Below, in pieces: positions 20,458 through 22,215 of a stretch of DNA of 22,215 nucleotides; the first letter of the stretch is position 1; every line of letters begins with the position of its first letter. The notes under the pieces were generated by a model. It did no database searches and was not told the DNA's origin. It saw only the letters and a program-made list of their open reading frames with translations. The position numbers were made by a program, and so were the translations under genes. The stretch is from a virus. Where the stretch lies: IMG/VR virus record IMGVR_UViG_3300035701_000325, positions 1 through 22,215 of that record. One strand, given 5' to 3'.

Positions 20458-21151
20458 AGAGTTTTTCAGGGAGCAAATGTCGCGGCTTGAAGGTCAATTT
20501 AACTCAGGAAAGCAACTCAATGAACTTGTGCAGAAGGAATACTTCATGGTTCTGAAATTATTCAGGAACGAGGACACCATAAGGGCTATTGATAATGTCA
20601 TCCAGACCCACAAGCCCTATCCTAGTCATGTCTTCCCGTCTGTCTCAACGCTTCTCGATGCCCTCAATGATGTGATGAGAAACGCATGGCCGGTTCCCGG
20701 GAGTCGAGTCGATCCCGACTTCTGCGAAAAATGCGACAACGTTGGAATTTATCTTGTAAAAGGCAAGGGTAAGTTTTGTGACTGTATAAGGGGAAGAAAG
20801 AAAGAAATAGACTTCGGGTTTTGGCCGAACAAGAAGCGAATTGAAGAAGAAAAGGAAAAAATCAAAAATGCGGTGTCGCCCCATCGCGACCTCAAGGAGC
20901 GGAACCCTGTTGGGCTTTGGGAACTCACCAAGGACGAACACGAAAAATGGATGACGGCAAAACGCGCTGAAATTGCCGAGATGGACGCGAGGACTAAGGA
21001 CTCTCCTTCTCGGAAAAAGGGAGTCGTGCCTGTTGAGAGCATAAAAAGATTGGTGGAGGAAAAGCTTCGTCAAGTTCGTTCCAATATGTCGGTCCTTGGC
21101 CAGAAATCGGATGCAGGTTTGGAAGAAGAACCTTTTGAACGAAGGATATAG
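20444..21151 (+). CDS. Putative helicase loader with zinc finger
   Basis: The 235-residue protein has an N-terminal helical domain (EQMSRLEGQFNSGKQLNELVQKEYFMVLKLFRNEDTIRAIDNVIQTHKPYPSHVFPSVSTLLDAL) resembling phage helicase-loader proteins of the G40P-loader/gp59-like type. A zinc-finger-like FCEKCDNVGIYLVKGKGKFCDCIRG (from about residue 92) comes next, then a charged helical C-terminus ending in LEEEPFERRI. The gene overlaps the initiator by 14 bases, as the loader does in the lambda O-P pair. No Walker A is seen, so it is not a DnaC-like ATPase. A replication loader is the best guess from context. Confidence 0.6.
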   Translation: MTVNKEFFREQMSRLEGQFNSGKQLNELVQKEYFMVLKLFRNEDTIRAIDNVIQTHKPYPSHVFPSVSTLLDALNDVMRNAWPVPGSRVDPDFCEKCDNVGIYLVKGKGKFCDCIRGRKKEIDFGFWPNKKRIEEEKEKIKNAVSPHRDLKERNPVGLWELTKDEHEKWMTAKRAEIAEMDARTKDSPSRKKGVVPVESIKRLVEEKLRQVRSNMSVLGQKSDAGLEEEPFERRI

Positions 21152-21153
21152 CC

Positions 21154-21753
21154 ATGAAAGAACGACCGATAATTTTTAGCGGCGAGATGGTCAGGGCAAT
21201 CCTTGACGGACGAAAGACGCAGACGCGGCGGGTAATTAAGAACGTCCCTGCCATTTTACTGTATCCACAAATCCAAGACGCGGGAGTGCCAATTCCGGAA
21301 CTCATCGAAGCCTATAAAAAGGCATGGCTTGGGGCCTGTCCCTATGGCCATCCCGGAGATAGGCTTTGGGTCAGGGAGAATATTCGTCGGGGCAAAGAAG
21401 GGAACCTCGCATTTTATGCGGCGGATGAAGGCTTGGTTACCAAGAACGGAGAATGCGTCCGCTGGATATTCAATGAACCCCATGTCCCTTCTATCCATAT
21501 GCCCCGCTGGGCGTCCCGCATCACACTTGAGATAACCGATGTCCGGGTCGAGAGATTGAAAAATATCACGAATAATGATGCTTTAGCTGAAGGTGTTCCT
21601 GACATCAGAGACAAAATAAATAATTTCGACATGCGTGATTGTTTTGCTCCGTTTTGGGATTCCCTGAATGCTAAACGCGGTTTCGGATGGGACGTGAATC
21701 CTTGGGTATGGGTTATATCGTTCAAACGAATCGAGCAAGGGAGGAAGGCATGA
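21154..21753 (+). CDS. ASCH-like phage protein
   Basis: The 199-residue protein starts with MKERPIIFSGEMVRAILDGRKTQTRRVIK, the start of a common phage family often annotated as morphogenetic or ASCH-like. It continues with YGHPGDRLWVRENI, PSIHMPRWASRITLEITDVRVERLKNIT and FWDSLNAKRGFGWDVNPWVWVISFKRI. All conserved blocks are present. The family is thought to have an ASCH/PUA-like RNA- or nucleotide-binding fold; its role in phages is not settled. The start is two bases after the preceding stop, and the end overlaps the next ATG (ATGA). Confidence 0.85.
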   Translation: MKERPIIFSGEMVRAILDGRKTQTRRVIKNVPAILLYPQIQDAGVPIPELIEAYKKAWLGACPYGHPGDRLWVRENIRRGKEGNLAFYAADEGLVTKNGECVRWIFNEPHVPSIHMPRWASRITLEITDVRVERLKNITNNDALAEGVPDIRDKINNFDMRDCFAPFWDSLNAKRGFGWDVNPWVWVISFKRIEQGRKA

Positions 21754-22013
21754 AAGACATTGAACGCTTTGCATGGGCGATTGCCGTGATAATCGCTTTG
21801 GGCATCGGCATCTTCGCTGGTCATTCAATCACTGCCGCCTATAAGGACATTGAGATCATGGACCTTCAGGCACAGGTCGAGACGGCCAACGCCAGCCTTG
21901 CGGAAGCGAATGTCGAATTGGCTTTCTGGCAAAATACGATGAACGGACTTGCCGAAGGCGAGCAGTTCGCGGGTGTCGATATTAAGTATGGCCGACCGAA
22001 CGTGGAGGACTGA
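21750..22013 (+). CDS. Small membrane protein with periplasmic coiled coil
   Basis: From the ATG at 21750 (AAGGGAGGAA ahead, ATGA overlap with the previous gene), the 87-residue protein has one membrane span (FAWAIAVIIALGIGIFAGHSI, residues 7-27). A helix follows with heptad-like spacing (IEIMDLQAQVETANASLAEANVELAFWQ). The layout resembles an inner-membrane spanin or another small phage envelope protein, but no lysis genes are nearby to support this. The longer frame from 21687 lies in the previous gene. Confidence 0.7.
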   Translation: MKDIERFAWAIAVIIALGIGIFAGHSITAAYKDIEIMDLQAQVETANASLAEANVELAFWQNTMNGLAEGEQFAGVDIKYGRPNVED

Positions 22014-22130
22014 ATGAGAACCATAATCGCCATCGGTTTAATCTGGCTCGGCTTAGCCGCGCTGCTCGCTTAGGGATGGTATCGGCTGAGGGCGCATGAG
22101 AAGCGGACGATGGATGACGAGGAGGATTGA
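22014..22130 (+). pseudogene. Short membrane ORF interrupted by in-frame TAG
   Basis: The ATG has GGAGG ahead. It reads MRTIIAIGLIWLGLAALLA, then TAG (22071-22073), then in the same frame GWYRLRAHEKRTMDDEED and TGA. The part after the TAG looks coding: a basic, then acidic cytoplasmic tail as expected after one membrane span. Its TGA is joined to the next start with GGAGG between. It may be a nonsense mutation in a 38-codon gene, a readthrough site, or two short ORFs. Other genes here end normally in TAG, so the codon is not recoded genome-wide. Confidence 0.45.
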
Positions 22131-22215
22131 ATGAGCGAAAAGAAGGGGCCGTTCGATGCGGCTATTAAATCACTACAATTTGAACCGCATAACGTTCCGC
22201 CGTTGATTTGGGAAG
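22131..22215 (+). CDS. Hypothetical protein, N-terminal part (runs off right edge)
   Basis: An ATG with GGAGG nine bases ahead starts an open frame to the window end: SEKKGPFDAAIKSLQFEPHN, then VPPLIWE. Twenty-eight residues are visible, too few for a family call. It directly follows the TGA of the interrupted membrane ORF and belongs to the same rightward operon. Confidence 0.55.
   Translation, partial: MSEKKGPFDAAIKSLQFEPHNVPPLIWE

Noticed and set aside
1-22215. CRISPR arrays, tRNA or rRNA genes, insertion sequences with terminal repeats, integrase and attachment site
   Set aside because: I looked for each and saw no regularly spaced repeats with unique spacers, no cloverleaf, no transposase and no integrase in this window.

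Overview
This window is a stretch of tailed double-stranded DNA bacteriophage or prophage genome (Caudoviricetes type). It carries a complete DNA-packaging and head block and a complete early block for recombination and replication. No integrase, lysis or recognisable tail-tube genes are present. Ribosome-binding sites (AGGAGG-like), sigma70-like promoters, an SSB with an acidic DDPF tip and two proteins with lipoprotein-like signal peptides point to a bacterial, probably Gram-negative, host. The sequence alone does not allow a genus call.

Layout: the genome is divergent around about 8516-8617. Leftward from 8515 run a small basic ORF, the small terminase, the large terminase and a 95-residue unknown. 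A 214-bp gap follows, holding tandem GGACACCC repeats and a 26-residue membrane micro-ORF. Next come a small membrane protein, the portal, a small HTH/AT-hook-like protein, a scaffold-like protein, the major capsid protein, an unknown protein, and the start of a beta-helix protein that runs off the left edge. Many junctions are ATGA overlaps, so the head genes look translationally coupled.

Rightward from a strong TTGACA-16-TACAAT promoter run a small basic ORF and a YopX-domain protein. About 490 bp of non-coding DNA follow, packed with TCTCTATAGATTGT-like direct repeats, AT palindromes, a GGGTGATATCACCC palindrome and an alternating GC tract. A second TTGACA-16-TACGAT promoter precedes a RadC/JAB protein. 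A run of small accessory genes comes next (zinc ribbon, DUF2958, HTPGPW protein, HNH endonuclease, ribbon-helix-helix). A moron-like cassette with its own promoter encodes two exported or lipoprotein-like products, a small HTH protein and an XRE regulator.

After the cassette come a stand-alone Spo11/Topo VI-A-like protein, several small cysteine-rich proteins and a DUF4031 protein. The recombination and replication core follows: RecT-like annealing protein, PD-(D/E)XK nuclease, NUMOD3-HNH endonuclease, SSB, winged-helix replication initiator with three 11-bp repeats inside its gene, and a likely helicase loader. The right end holds an ASCH-like protein, a small membrane protein, a short membrane ORF interrupted by an in-frame TAG, and a partial ORF.

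Most worth a second look are the repeat and palindrome locus at 9456-9761, the Spo11-like protein, the lambda-O-like repeats inside the initiator gene, the lipoprotein/HTH cassette, and the shared C-terminal ASRF tail on two head-module genes.
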